Positions 7,529 through 15,792 of a DNA stretch of 19,899 bases are shown here, in pieces. The notes beneath the pieces were generated by a model. The model was given only the letters and a program-made list of their open reading frames with translations. It made no database searches and was not told where the DNA came from. Each line of letters begins with the position of its first letter. The first letter of the stretch is position 1. The stretch is from DATGIQ01 sp035295665 (lineage in GTDB: Bacteria > Planctomycetota > Planctomycetia > Gemmatales > Gemmataceae): positions 1 to 19,899 of the forward strand of contig DATGIQ010000083.1 of the NCBI GenBank assembly GCA_035295665.1. Direction: 5' to 3'. The position numbers and the translations under genes were made by a program.

Positions 7529-10500
7529 ATGAATGCCGCTGAAGCCCATGACTCCGAAGCAGCGCCGAATCCTCCGGCTGCGCCGAGGGTCGGCGAAGAA
7601 GAGCAACCGGGAGACGATCCTCTCCCCATTGTTGGGATCGGCGCCTCGGCCGGTGGCCTGGAAGCAGTCAGCCATCTGCTTGCTGCTCTGCCAGACACAA
7701 CCGGCATGGGCTTCGTGCTTGTGCAGCACCTCGACCCCAAGCACGAGAGTCGACTCGTCGATCTACTGGCAAAGACCACGCGCATGCCTGTTGTGGAGGC
7801 GACGCACGGCCTCTCGGTACGCCGCGACCAGGTGTACGTCATCCCGCCCAACACGACCTTGACCATCGCCCAGGGCGTCTTGCAGCTCACGCCCCGCAGC
7901 GAGACGCATGGCCCGCACCTGTCGATCGACCATTTCTTGAAGTCGTTGGCTGAAGACCGGGGAACAGGTGCCATCGGTGTCATCCTTTCGGGCACCGGCT
8001 CCGACGGCACGCTGGGGTTAGAGCAGGTGAAGGCCGCAGGCGGCATCACCTTCGCTCAGGACGACCAGTCGGCCAAGCATTCCGGCATGCCACAGAGCGC
8101 CGTCCGGAGCGGCTGTGTCGATCTGGTCTTGTCCCCTCAGGAGATTGCCCGCGAGCTGACGCGGATCGGCCAGCATCCATACCTGTCCCCTGCACCTACC
8201 GCCCAACACGCCACGGCGGCCGTCGCGGAAGAGAACGGTTTCAAGAAGATCCTGGCGCTCTTGCGCTCCTCCATCGGCGTCGATTTCAGCGGCTACCGGG
8301 ACAAGACGATCAACCGACGCATCCTGCGCCGCATGGTCGTGCACACCAAGGAAAGCGTGGCGGACTACGCCCGGTTCCTGGAGAAGGACCGCGCCGAAAT
8401 CGAGGCGCTCTACCAGGACATCCTTATCAACGTGACCAGTTTCTTCCGGGACCCGGAAACCTTCGAGGCCCTCACACAGAGGGTCTTTCCGGAGATCTTG
8501 AAGGCCAAGGACGCGGGCACTCCCATCCGCATTTGGGCACCGGGGTGCTCCACAGGCCAGGAGGCTTATTCCCTGGCCATCGCACTGGTGGAGTTCTTGG
8601 ACGAGAAACCGGTCCGTCCGCCGATTCAGATCTTTGCCACGGATTTGAACGACAGCGTGTCGCTGCAGAAGGCGCGAGAGGCGGTTTATCCCGAGAGCAT
8701 CGAGGCGGAGGTGTCGCCGCAACGGCTGCGCCGCTTCTTCACGAAAGAAGACGGCAAGTACCGGGTCAGTAAGACCCTCCGCGAGCTGTGCGTCTTCGCC
8801 AAGCACAACGTGACGGTGGACCCGCCCTTCTCGCACGTGGACCTCGTGAGCTGTCAAAATCTCCTCATCTACCTGGCCCCGGTGCTGCAGAAGCGGGTCA
8901 TCCCCACCTTCCATTACGCCCTGAACCAGCCGGGGTTCCTCGTGTTGGGGACGTCCGAGACGGTTGGGTCGTTCACCGACCTCTTTGGCGTGGTCGACTA
9001 CAAGCACCGGATCTATGTGAAGAAGGCGACGGGCGCGCGGCAGTACCCGCACTTCAAAGCCGAGGACTTTCACGAGGCACTGTCGGAGGGCGCCCGGAGC
9101 GCTTCCCCGTCCACGGCGTCGACGACGGATTGGCAGAAGGAGACGGACCGCATCGTCATGGCACACTATGCCCCGGCCGGCGTGCTCGTCAACGACAACC
9201 TAGATATCCTCCAATTCCGTGGGCGGACAAGCCCCTACCTGGAGCCCGCCCCGGGGATGCCGAGCCATAACCTTGCCAAGATGGCCCCCGAGGGCTTCTT
9301 CTTGGAACTCCGCAGGGCCGTCACCGACTGTCGGCAGCAGAACGCCCCGGTGCGCCGACAAGGGGTGCGCGTCCGGGGCAAAGGCCGGGTCTGGGAGGTG
9401 GACCTCCGGGTCCTTCCCATAAAACTCCCTGGCTCCAGCGAGGGCGGCTTCCTCATCCTGTTTGAGGAACGCCAAGCCTCCGTGGGCCACGAGACAGCGG
9501 GCAGTGCAAGACCAAACGCCCGCGGCGGAGCAATGCGTTGGCTTCGGCGCTGGTTCTCGCCCCCGCCGGCATCTGGGGGCCACGGCGGGCCTACGCCGGA
9601 CCGCGAGCTCATCGAACTCCGGCAGGAATTGGCCTCGACCCGCGAATACCTCCAGTCGCTCGTCGAGCAACAAGACGCTGTCAACGAAGAGCTGAAATCA
9701 GCCAACGAGGAGGTCCTCTCCAGCAACGAGGAGCTACAGAGCACGAACGAGGAACTGCTAACGGCCAAGGAAGAACTCCAGTCGGTGAACGAGGAGCTGA
9801 CGACGGTCAATGACCAGCTTCAGAACCGCAATCAGGAATTGAACCGGCTCAATGACGACCTAGTTAACCTCCTCGGCAGCGCCAACGTACCGATGGTCAC
9901 TATAGGCATCGACCTACGCATCCGGAGGTTTACGTCGGCGGCAGGGAAAGTTCTGAACCTCCTCCCCACCGATGTCGGCCGGCCCATCGGCGACATCAAG
10001 CCGCCTGTTGAAGTGCCCGATCTGGATGCGTTGATCACCGAAGTGATCGACACGGTTCAGGTGCGGGAGCGCGAGGTCCACGGCCGCAACGGCTGCTGGT
10101 ATGCGCTACGCATCCACCCGTATCGGACGGCGGACAATAGGATCGACGGTGCCGTGGTCGTGCTCGCGGACATCGACGCAGCCAAGAGCGCCCAGGAGGG
10201 ACTTCGTCAGGCACGCGATCACCTCGGCGCCGTTATCGAGACGGTGCGCGATCCCCTCATCGTCCTCGATGCCGGGCTACACGTGCGCTCGGCAAACCGC
10301 TCCTTCTACGAGACCTTCCACGTCACGCCCCAGGAGACCGAGAACCACTTCCTCTACGAGCTGGGCAATGGGCAGTGGAACCTTCCGGCGCTGCGAACGC
10401 TCTTGGAGGAAATCCTGCCGCACAAGACGTCCTTCGACAACTACGAGCTCACTTATACTATCCCGGCCATTGGGCCGCGGACCCTGTTGCTCAACGCCCG

Positions 10501-11731
10501 CCGCCTCTACCACGAGGACAACCACACGGAGTTCATCGTCCTGGCCATCGAGGACATTACCGACCGCAAGCACGTCCAAGACGCGCTCCAGGAAGCCGAT
10601 CGCCGCAAGGACGAGTTCCTGGCCATGCTGGCCCACGAGCTACGCAACCCGCTCGCCCCCATCCGCCAGGCCGCGCAAATATTGCGGCTTGCCGGCCCCT
10701 CCGATGAGCAACTGCAATGGGCCGTGGCCGTGATCGAGCGCCAGGTGCAGCAGATGACCCGCCTGGTCGACGACCTGCTGGACGTGTCCCGCATCCGCCG
10801 GGGCAAGATCAACCTCCACTTGGAGCCGGTGCACCTGGCGGCCGTGGTGGCGCAGGCCGTCGAGATCAGCCGCCCCCTCATCGACGCCCGCAAACACCAC
10901 CTCGAAGTTGCGCTCCCCCAAGAAGCCCTCTGCGTGGAAGGCGACGCGACCCGGCTGGCCCAACTCGTGTCCAACCTCTTGAACAACGCCGCCAAGTACA
11001 CTGAGGAGGGTGGGCGCATCGGGCTGACCGTGGAGGCGGACGGCGCGCAGGCGGTCCTGCGCGTACGGGACACGGGGGTCGGCATCGCCCCGGACCAGCT
11101 GCCGCGCATCTTCGAGCTCTTCACCCAGGTGCAAGAGTCGGTGAGCCGCTCCGAAGGCGGACTGGGCATCGGCCTGACTCTGGTGCGGGACCTCGTGGAG
11201 ATGCACGGCGGGAGCATCACGGCCTGGAGTGAGGGCCTCGGCCACGGGAGCGAGTTCGTCGTGCGCCTGCCGCGCTTGCGGGAAGCACCCCCGCCGGACA
11301 CCGACCCGGGGAGAAAGCCGGAGGACACCCACAAGTTGTCCCCCCGGCGCATCCTGCTCGTCGATGACAACAAGGACGCGGCCGAAACCTTGGCCCTGGT
11401 GCTCCGCCTCAGCGGCCACGAAGTGCACACGGCCTATGACGGCCCGGCGGCCCTGGACTCGGCCCGGGCTAATCCGCCCGACGTGGTATTGCTCGATATC
11501 GGCCTGCCGGGAATGAGTGGCCTGGAAGTGGCTCAGCGCCTGCGCCAGGACGTCGGCCTGACAGACGTGCTCCTGGTTGCTCTGACCGGCTACGGCCAGG
11601 AGGAGGACCGGCGACGCTCCCAGGAAGCCGGCTGCAACGCCCACATGGTAAAGCCGGTGGAGCTGGACGCCCTGCAGACGTTGCTAGCGCGTCCGGAAGC
11701 CGCCGGCGCCAGCTCAATCAGGGCGGACTAA
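7529..11731 (+). CDS. CheB-CheR-PAS-histidine kinase-receiver fusion protein
   Basis: This 1400-residue cytoplasmic signalling protein has no membrane segment. The order is: CheB methylesterase domain (33-220) with the Ser40-His67-Asp159 triad (GASAGG, QHLDP, GTGSDGT); CheR methyltransferase (235-500) with the SAM-binding GCSTGQEAYSLA at 339-350; a PAS-like region (535-650); a long coiled coil (690-785) built of NEEL repeats; PAS-type domains (about 785-885 and 895-1015); a HisKA dimerisation domain with phospho-accepting His1036 (AHELRNP); an ATPase domain with N-box NLLNNAAKY (1149) and glycine boxes DTGVGIA and GGLGIGL; and a receiver with Asp1279/Asp1280, phospho-accepting Asp1323, Thr1353 and Lys1375. 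All key residues are intact. CheB lacks its usual N-terminal receiver, and no chemoreceptor is nearby, so control of a non-chemotaxis pathway is likely. The ATG at 7529 has no clear Shine-Dalgarno. The gene ends convergently with a zinc-ribbon gene, overlapping by 14 bp. Its 3' end is the source or twin of the fragment at 2001-2591. Confidence 0.93.
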   Translation: MNAAEAHDSEAAPNPPAAPRVGEEEQPGDDPLPIVGIGASAGGLEAVSHLLAALPDTTGMGFVLVQHLDPKHESRLVDLLAKTTRMPVVEATHGLSVRRDQVYVIPPNTTLTIAQGVLQLTPRSETHGPHLSIDHFLKSLAEDRGTGAIGVILSGTGSDGTLGLEQVKAAGGITFAQDDQSAKHSGMPQSAVRSGCVDLVLSPQEIARELTRIGQHPYLSPAPTAQHATAAVAEENGFKKILALLRSSIGVDFSGYRDKTINRRILRRMVVHTKESVADYARFLEKDRAEIEALYQDILINVTSFFRDPETFEALTQRVFPEILKAKDAGTPIRIWAPGCSTGQEAYSLAIALVEFLDEKPVRPPIQIFATDLNDSVSLQKAREAVYPESIEAEVSPQRLRRFFTKEDGKYRVSKTLRELCVFAKHNVTVDPPFSHVDLVSCQNLLIYLAPVLQKRVIPTFHYALNQPGFLVLGTSETVGSFTDLFGVVDYKHRIYVKKATGARQYPHFKAEDFHEALSEGARSASPSTASTTDWQKETDRIVMAHYAPAGVLVNDNLDILQFRGRTSPYLEPAPGMPSHNLAKMAPEGFFLELRRAVTDCRQQNAPVRRQGVRVRGKGRVWEVDLRVLPIKLPGSSEGGFLILFEERQASVGHETAGSARPNARGGAMRWLRRWFSPPPASGGHGGPTPDRELIELRQELASTREYLQSLVEQQDAVNEELKSANEEVLSSNEELQSTNEELLTAKEELQSVNEELTTVNDQLQNRNQELNRLNDDLVNLLGSANVPMVTIGIDLRIRRFTSAAGKVLNLLPTDVGRPIGDIKPPVEVPDLDALITEVIDTVQVREREVHGRNGCWYALRIHPYRTADNRIDGAVVVLADIDAAKSAQEGLRQARDHLGAVIETVRDPLIVLDAGLHVRSANRSFYETFHVTPQETENHFLYELGNGQWNLPALRTLLEEILPHKTSFDNYELTYTIPAIGPRTLLLNARRLYHEDNHTEFIVLAIEDITDRKHVQDALQEADRRKDEFLAMLAHELRNPLAPIRQAAQILRLAGPSDEQLQWAVAVIERQVQQMTRLVDDLLDVSRIRRGKINLHLEPVHLAAVVAQAVEISRPLIDARKHHLEVALPQEALCVEGDATRLAQLVSNLLNNAAKYTEEGGRIGLTVEADGAQAVLRVRDTGVGIAPDQLPRIFELFTQVQESVSRSEGGLGIGLTLVRDLVEMHGGSITAWSEGLGHGSEFVVRLPRLREAPPPDTDPGRKPEDTHKLSPRRILLVDDNKDAAETLALVLRLSGHEVHTAYDGPAALDSARANPPDVVLLDIGLPGMSGLEVAQRLRQDVGLTDVLLVALTGYGQEEDRRRSQEAGCNAHMVKPVELDALQTLLARPEAAGASSIRAD

Positions 11732-11975
11732 GGCTGACGGGGTACGCAGCACGCAGCTTTTCTCCCATCCGAGGGAACGTGTCCGCACCTATCGGTGCAT
11801 TGTAGCTGTCTGTGACGGCGCTTCTGTTCGTGCTTGCAGTTGTGGCTGAGGGATGATGACGCGCCACATGCCAGTCGAGGCAGAGCCAAGAACACAAGGG
11901 CCGACCGCACTGCGGGCAAAAGATGGCGTCTCGCAGCCGCTGGCCGCACTGCTGACAATGACTGAAAGCTGACAT
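11718..11975 (-). CDS. Small zinc-ribbon protein
   Basis: The 85-residue product opens with a compact Cys-rich region: Cys7 and Cys10 (CQQC), Cys20 and Cys23 (CPQC), Cys28 and Cys32, followed by WHVARHH. Two CxxC knuckles plus extra Cys and His suggest a treble-clef or double zinc-ribbon site. The remainder (from about residue 42) is polar and probably disordered. The ATG at 11975 follows GGAGAGG closely, a good ribosome site that supports it being real. It converges on the kinase gene, with stop codons overlapping by 14 bp. Function is unknown; such short proteins usually bind protein or nucleic acid. Confidence 0.65.
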   Translation of the reverse strand: MSAFSHCQQCGQRLRDAIFCPQCGRPLCSWLCLDWHVARHHPSATTASTNRSAVTDSYNAPIGADTFPRMGEKLRAAYPVSLSPP

Positions 11976-12342
11976 CGCCTCTCCAGGCTCGGTTCAGTAA
12001 CCTTAAGATTCTCGGCAAATCTTATGCCGGCAGCCTGACCCAGGCCGGCTCCGACCCTGCGGTGTATATGTTGTAGCGTGTTCTCACCCTGACGAGCAAA
12101 GATCCTCAACTGCACATAACGATGCGCTTATCCGAAGTAATGCTGGCTGCCTTCTGACTACTGAACATAACTGAATATTCGGCGACGTTGTTCGCCGATA
12201 TCACTTCCAGTCTGTGGCAAATCGCCCAAAGAACGCCGGCCGGTTTTCAGCAAGCGCAGCAGCTTATCGGATTCTCGCCGACGCAACTGTAGGGCGCTTG
12301 GCTGCGCTTTCAGCCCGCCTCGATTGACCGTCGGAATCACTG
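11976..12342. other. Intergenic, no gene recognised
   Basis: Base composition is less GC-rich than the flanking genes. The only structure I noted is a 7-bp hairpin at about 12179-12198 (TCGGCGA/TCGCCGA). A 60-codon minus-strand frame (12158-12340) has no recognisable content or ribosome site. Confidence 0.5.
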
Positions 12343-12600
12343 TCAGTCGTCAGCCAAGACGAGAATGGCACGGAGAACATGGGCAGGCTGCCGCGTCCAG
12401 GCGGCCATCACTCGTGTTAGATCGCGGTCGGCAGGCAAAGTGTCGAGGATTGGCTTGGTCAAGGCGCGGTCCGGGCGCTCCGAGCGATTGTCGGAACTCC
12501 TTTCCTGATTGGTAGATTCCGGAACTGAGGCAATGGTCTTCAGAACGCTTTCTCTTCGATCGAAAGCAGCGTAGGAATTCTGCTGCCAGAACAGCGACAT
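12343..12600 (-). CDS. Hypothetical 85-residue protein, possibly a mobile-element relic
   Basis: I do not recognise the gene as a family. The last ~40 residues (ILDTLPADRDLTRVMAAW and on to the end) look like a genuine amphipathic helical C-terminus, of a type I associate with short open frames near integrases in planctomycete genomes; this association is from memory and not tested. The N-terminal half is polar and looks out of place. GGAG lies 5 nt before the ATG at 12600, which supports translation. It may be a truncated end of a longer protein, or chance. Confidence 0.3.
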   Translation of the reverse strand: MSLFWQQNSYAAFDRRESVLKTIASVPESTNQERSSDNRSERPDRALTKPILDTLPADRDLTRVMAAWTRQPAHVLRAILVLADD

Positions 12601-13191
12601 TCATGCTCCGTTGCTCGGAGAAGGACAAGAGGGCAAGTCAGCGATGGCGTCACCGCAGACGGTGCACACCGGCCAACCAGCTGGCAGTCGTCCAGTCGCT
12701 TTTGTTCTGCCTTTCGCTTGCACCATTCCGCGTTTGCCGCGTTCGGGACAACTGGGCCAATGCTCGAATCGCCTTGCTAGTCCGAACGCGGAGCAACCGG
12801 AATCATGCTCCAGTCCTTCGGAGATTCTAGCCGCTCGTTATTTCCCACTCCCTGCCGTGATTGGCCACCTCCAAGCCAGTGTCACGGCCTGTCACTTGGA
12901 GACAACAATGCCCGTTAAATCGCCTAGGTTGCGTCCTGGCGCGTTGAGTCGCCGAAGGCACGCCCGAAAGCTCGTCGAGGGTTCCTTTGATAAAGTGGCC
13001 AAGCCTTGCGTGCCGCAAAACGACGGACAGAGGCGGAATGGGCATGGAACGTGTGATACCCCGTACCAGGGGTTTGGAATAGGAGCGAATCCGTCTTGTA
13101 CTCCAACACTTGCCGAGCCGCCACCACGGACCAAGCTGCTGATGACTCCCGGTCCCAATCCAGCTCCCAAACTGCCGGCAAAGAGGTTCAA
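12601..13191. other. Region without a convincing gene
   Basis: Open frames exist on both strands, including a 295-codon plus-strand frame from 12611 to 13498. That frame is Pro/Ser/Arg-rich, has no domain, and passes straight through the tRNA fragment at 13427-13466 (translated there as GVTGSSPVR), a well-known sign of a spurious call. Composition and lack of conserved sequence suggest decayed mobile DNA. Confidence 0.5.
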
Positions 13192-13317
13192 TCAAGGCTT
13201 GCTCCTTCGTTGCCCGGCATCGGTAGCTCCCCCAGTCAGTAAGGCGACAAGTCGAGTACGCTCGTCGGCAGAGAGCCACAGGAGCGCAATTGCCAAGTCT
13301 TCCAGAGTGAGGGTCTT
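13192..13317 (-). pseudogene. C-terminal relic of an unidentified protein
   Basis: The last ~40 residues of a minus-strand frame (from KTLTLEDLAIALLWLSADER to the stop at 13192) form a clean amphipathic helical ending with alternating Leu and charged residues, unlike the noise around it. Upstream, the same frame reads through the antisense of a tRNA fragment (RTGLEPVTPSV), so no proper N-terminus exists. I interpret it as the remaining end of a gene brought in or broken by integration at the tRNA site. No function can be given. Confidence 0.3.
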
Positions 13318-13426
13318 GCAGGTTTCGCTGCCTTCCGAGTTTCTGGTGCAAGCAGTGGTGCAAGTGGAAGGGATAGGCGACGTAACTTGTTTGCTGTTAC
13401 GACTTGCGAGTGAGGGCTTGTTGCTC

Positions 13427-13466
13427 GACACGCTGGGGGTCACAGGTTCAAGTCCTGTACGCCGAT
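13427..13466 (+). other. tRNA 3'-half fragment (candidate attachment-site scar)
   Basis: From GAC at 13427 the sequence fits tRNA spacing exactly: anticodon GAC (Val type), two loop bases, 5-nt anticodon-stem strand GCTGG, 5-nt variable loop GGGTC, T-stem ACAGG, T-loop TTCAAGT, T-stem CCTGT, 7-nt acceptor strand ACGCCGA and a discriminator T. No D-arm, 5' acceptor strand or 5' anticodon stem is present upstream, and there is no CCA. Tyrosine integrases commonly target this half of tRNA genes, leaving such a copy at one end of the insertion. Confidence 0.65.
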
Positions 13467-13807
13467 TTTCCCTGAAGCCTTTCCGAGATAGGACGTGAGA
13501 TCGGTTTCGGCCGACATTGCTTCTCGTTCTTCTCGCTCTGCCCAACGGCTATTTAACGACGTATCCAACTTTGAGTAGAGGCCAAGGTGCTCTCCTCTCC
13601 AACAGCTATAGAAGAAACTGTCTTTCGAGAAGAAGCACCATGACCTTGCGAGGAGTTGGTACCGCCCCGCGGCAGCGTCGGCCCTATGCAGACGCATCCT
13701 GCCACAAAATCCTCCGTCACACGGTGGCAGCTTGAGTCAACGTGCATCGAGGACATCGGCCGTTGGACTTCGCCTCGTTACTGGCTGTGTGAAGGTCGCT
13801 CGCGCCG
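13467..13807. other. Intergenic, no gene recognised
   Basis: No frame here has a credible start, ribosome site or recognisable sequence. The stretch is less GC-rich than the neighbouring genes and follows directly on the tRNA fragment. Confidence 0.5.
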
Positions 13808-14203
13808 TTACTTAGATTTTTTCTCCCTCTTCGCCTCGATATCGAATTCCTGCTTCTGGCCCCCGAATTCCGCCGAGCCTTTCCCCTTGAGCTTGTCCCC
13901 ATCGATCGTCAGTTTGTAGTCGACGGTGATCTCATTGCCCATGATCTTCCGCACGGCAGAGAACGTCAGCGTATCGTCCTTCAGCTTGAGGTCCTTGAGC
14001 TTTTCCACTTTCTGGTCTGGCCAGCTCATTGTCCCGGCGAGTTTCTCTCCGTCCTTCTTGATCGTCAAGGTGGCGGTCCGCTTCTGTCCGCCGATCTCAT
14101 ACTCGCATTTCCACGTTCCGACCGGGTCACCTTTCTTGTCCTCCAGCGCGACCGCCAGGCCGCATAAGCCGAGTACCAGTGCCATCGAGAGAATCGCTTT
14201 CAT
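13808..14203 (-). CDS. Small secreted lipocalin-like/beta-rich protein
   Basis: The 131-residue product starts with a classic signal peptide (MKAILSMALVLGLCGLAVA, cleavage near residue 19-20; Cys14 is not in a lipobox). The mature part is Lys/Asp-rich with alternating hydrophobic strands: GTWKCEYEIGGQKRTATLTI, KLAGTMSW, LKLKDDTLTFS, ITVDYKLTIDGDKLKGKGSAEFGG. This is the kind of small periplasmic beta-barrel or beta-sandwich protein often seen in planctomycetes; its ligand is unknown. The ATG at 14203 is preceded by GGAGG about 6 nt away, so the longer frame from 14254 is rejected. A 7-bp hairpin (GCGGTCC/GGACCGC, 14233-14251) lies in the leader. Confidence 0.8.
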   Translation of the reverse strand: MKAILSMALVLGLCGLAVALEDKKGDPVGTWKCEYEIGGQKRTATLTIKKDGEKLAGTMSWPDQKVEKLKDLKLKDDTLTFSAVRKIMGNEITVDYKLTIDGDKLKGKGSAEFGGQKQEFDIEAKREKKSK

Positions 14204-14611
14204 GACCGCCTCCGAGAAGTGACGGAAGGGAAGCGGTCCACCGCGGACCGCCACCAGCCGCTGCCAGCGATTCTATGGATGCCGCGACCGTTGGGCAGGT
14301 TGGGAGCCTATCCGGATCTTGGGGGCTGGAGGTGCGCGCCATTGCCGTAGCCGGGAGCCAGGCGCCCAAGGAGATCGAACCATTATCGGCCCAGCCATCT
14401 CACCCTGCGCACGACGATCGTTCTTCCGTCAACGGCCAAGGCCGAGCGTGCGCGCTGGCACGGGTTCGGCGGTCATTTACCTCAAACCATGCAAGACCCA
14501 CACCAGCAAGATTGCCCAGAAGTAGCTTCAAGTCCTGTATCGCCCAATTGGGGGACATCAACCGTTTCAACCAGAAAAGTTGCTTGTCCCCCTTGTTCTT
14601 CGCGTTCAGGC
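14204..14611. other. Intergenic region with hairpin and a tRNA T-arm-like sequence
   Basis: Besides the leader hairpin at 14233-14251, it holds TTCAAGTCCTGTA at 14527-14539, identical to 13 bases of the tRNA fragment at 13447-13459 and in the same orientation 1080 bp away. The matching 5' T-stem strand is not there, so it is not an intact tRNA arm. No gene is seen. Confidence 0.5.
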
Positions 14612-14872
14612 TCAGGGTTTCCGCCTCCGGGACCCCGAGCCGCTAGATTGGCGGCTGCTTTTCCTAATCTTCTTGAGGGCCGACCCCTTATGGATTGCCA
14701 GGTGGTCCGTCTTATCGCTCTTGATGATGTACTGCGGCTCCTCTTTCGAAGCGTGCCGCTTGTGGCCCTTGAACGTGATTTCCCGCGTGAGTTTCTTTTG
14801 GATCGTTCCTCGAACCAGGCCTGCTTCAGAGTTCCATTCGACATGATCGCCACGTTTGAATTCGCTTGCCAT
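14612..14872 (-). CDS. DUF2945 (HVA1/TUDOR-like) family protein
   Basis: The 86-residue protein carries the whole short domain: FKRGDHVEWNSEAG, GTIQKKLTREITFKGHKRHA, SKEEPQYIIKSDKT and HLAIHKGSALKKI. These match the DUF2945 'hypervirulence-associated' TUDOR-like family, small beta-barrel cytoplasmic proteins without an established bacterial role. The C-terminal ~18 residues are a basic Ser/Arg tail. The ATG at 14872 has a perfect AGGAGG 8-9 nt upstream. It appears monocistronic. Family members are common on accessory DNA, consistent with this region. Confidence 0.87.
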   Translation of the reverse strand: MASEFKRGDHVEWNSEAGLVRGTIQKKLTREITFKGHKRHASKEEPQYIIKSDKTDHLAIHKGSALKKIRKSSRQSSGSGSRRRKP

Positions 14873-15205
14873 CGGTCAACCCTCCTGAACTGGGTTACTC
14901 ACCGGACACGTATTCAGGGATATTTTATCCCTTTCGCGCAAAGCCCCTGCTCTTTGGGCTGGCGAAACCGCCGTGCACACTTTAAGCTCTGGCTGTCGCG
15001 CCTGGCTGCATGCGTTGCGGGGCCGCGTCGCGCTCGACGGCCCACCCATTGCACCAGGCCACGCTGTTTCGGTCAGCGTGGAGGACGTTGGCGACCAGTG
15101 GCCAGGACGATTCCAAGATCCTGTTGATCCACCCGGCGTGATTCGGCCGAAGCGCTGCATCCGTTCGCCAAGGTACGAGCAATCGATTGGAGGGAGGTTT
15201 TCGCC
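14873..15205. other. Divergent intergenic region between DUF2945 and DoxX genes
   Basis: It must hold the promoters of both genes. A 7-bp hairpin with a 3-nt loop (AGGGATA-TTT-TATCCCT, 14916-14932) lies about 45 nt before the DUF2945 start and could be an operator. GGAGGGAGG at about 15190-15198 is the ribosome site of doxX. Several frames are open but none is recognisable. Confidence 0.5.
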
Positions 15206-15637
15206 ATGCACCGCTTATTTCCGCAATTCGTGACGGGGCGCGGAGCCGTGGGGTTGCTGCTGCTCCGGGTCGTCACTGGTGCAGCTTTCATGTGCCACGG
15301 CTGGCACAAGATTCAGAGTCCCGGCGGGGCATTCGGCTGGATGGGGGCGGAGGCTCCCGTTCCGAGCGCTCTGCAAGGCATGGCAGTCCTCGCCGAGTTT
15401 GGGGGAGGATTGGCTTTGATCCTGGGCCTTCTGACTCCCTTGGCCGCACTTGGCATCATCTGCACGATGATCGTAGCGTTGGCCACGGTGCATCTTCCCC
15501 AAGGCCATCCGTTCGTCGGGGAGCCAGGCAAACCTTCCTTTGAACTGGCAGCAGGCTATCTCACCAATGCCATCTTGTTTATCCTGATAGGCCCTGGAAT
15601 CCTTTCACTGGATGGGCTCTTGCTCGCGAAGCGCTAG
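15206..15637 (+). CDS. DoxX family membrane protein
   Basis: This 143-residue protein has four hydrophobic segments (about 14-32, 58-78, 79-97 and 115-133). It has the DoxX hallmarks: GLLLLRVVTGAAFMCHGWHK at the first helix, AEFGGGLALILGLLTPLAALG in the middle, and an ELA...YLTNAILFILIGPG ending. DoxX-type proteins are inner-membrane proteins linked to quinone or thiol redox and oxidative stress; the substrate is not fixed for this subgroup. The ATG at 15206 follows a strong GGAGGGAGG. Its plus-strand neighbour starts 155 bp later and is not obviously related. Confidence 0.87.
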   Translation: MHRLFPQFVTGRGAVGLLLLRVVTGAAFMCHGWHKIQSPGGAFGWMGAEAPVPSALQGMAVLAEFGGGLALILGLLTPLAALGIICTMIVALATVHLPQGHPFVGEPGKPSFELAAGYLTNAILFILIGPGILSLDGLLLAKR

Positions 15638-15792
15638 CCACGCAGGTTCCGGTTTTGCAGTGGTTTTGATTGATTGGGTTCAGCGTTGATGATGCATTGA
15701 TGTGGTGACCGAGGCCGGAAGAGGAACCCATTGCAAATAGCCTGCCCAGACTATTCTGCGATAGAATGGAAGAAACGGAACAGGGAACCGAT

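Noticed and set aside
10507..11644. Long minus-strand frames opposite the kinase domain
   Set aside because: They are antisense to an intact kinase/receiver with all motifs; high GC at third positions keeps reverse frames open.
12611..13498. 295-codon plus-strand open frame
   Set aside because: It is Pro/Ser/Arg-rich with no domain and reads through the tRNA fragment as GVTGSSPVR, a hallmark of spurious calls.
11976..13807. CRISPR array or ordered repeat cluster
   Set aside because: I looked for regularly spaced direct repeats in this gene-poor stretch and saw none.
14527..14560. Second tRNA-like T-arm
   Set aside because: The 5' T-stem strand does not pair with CCTGT, so it is not called as a tRNA remnant; only the direct repeat is reported.
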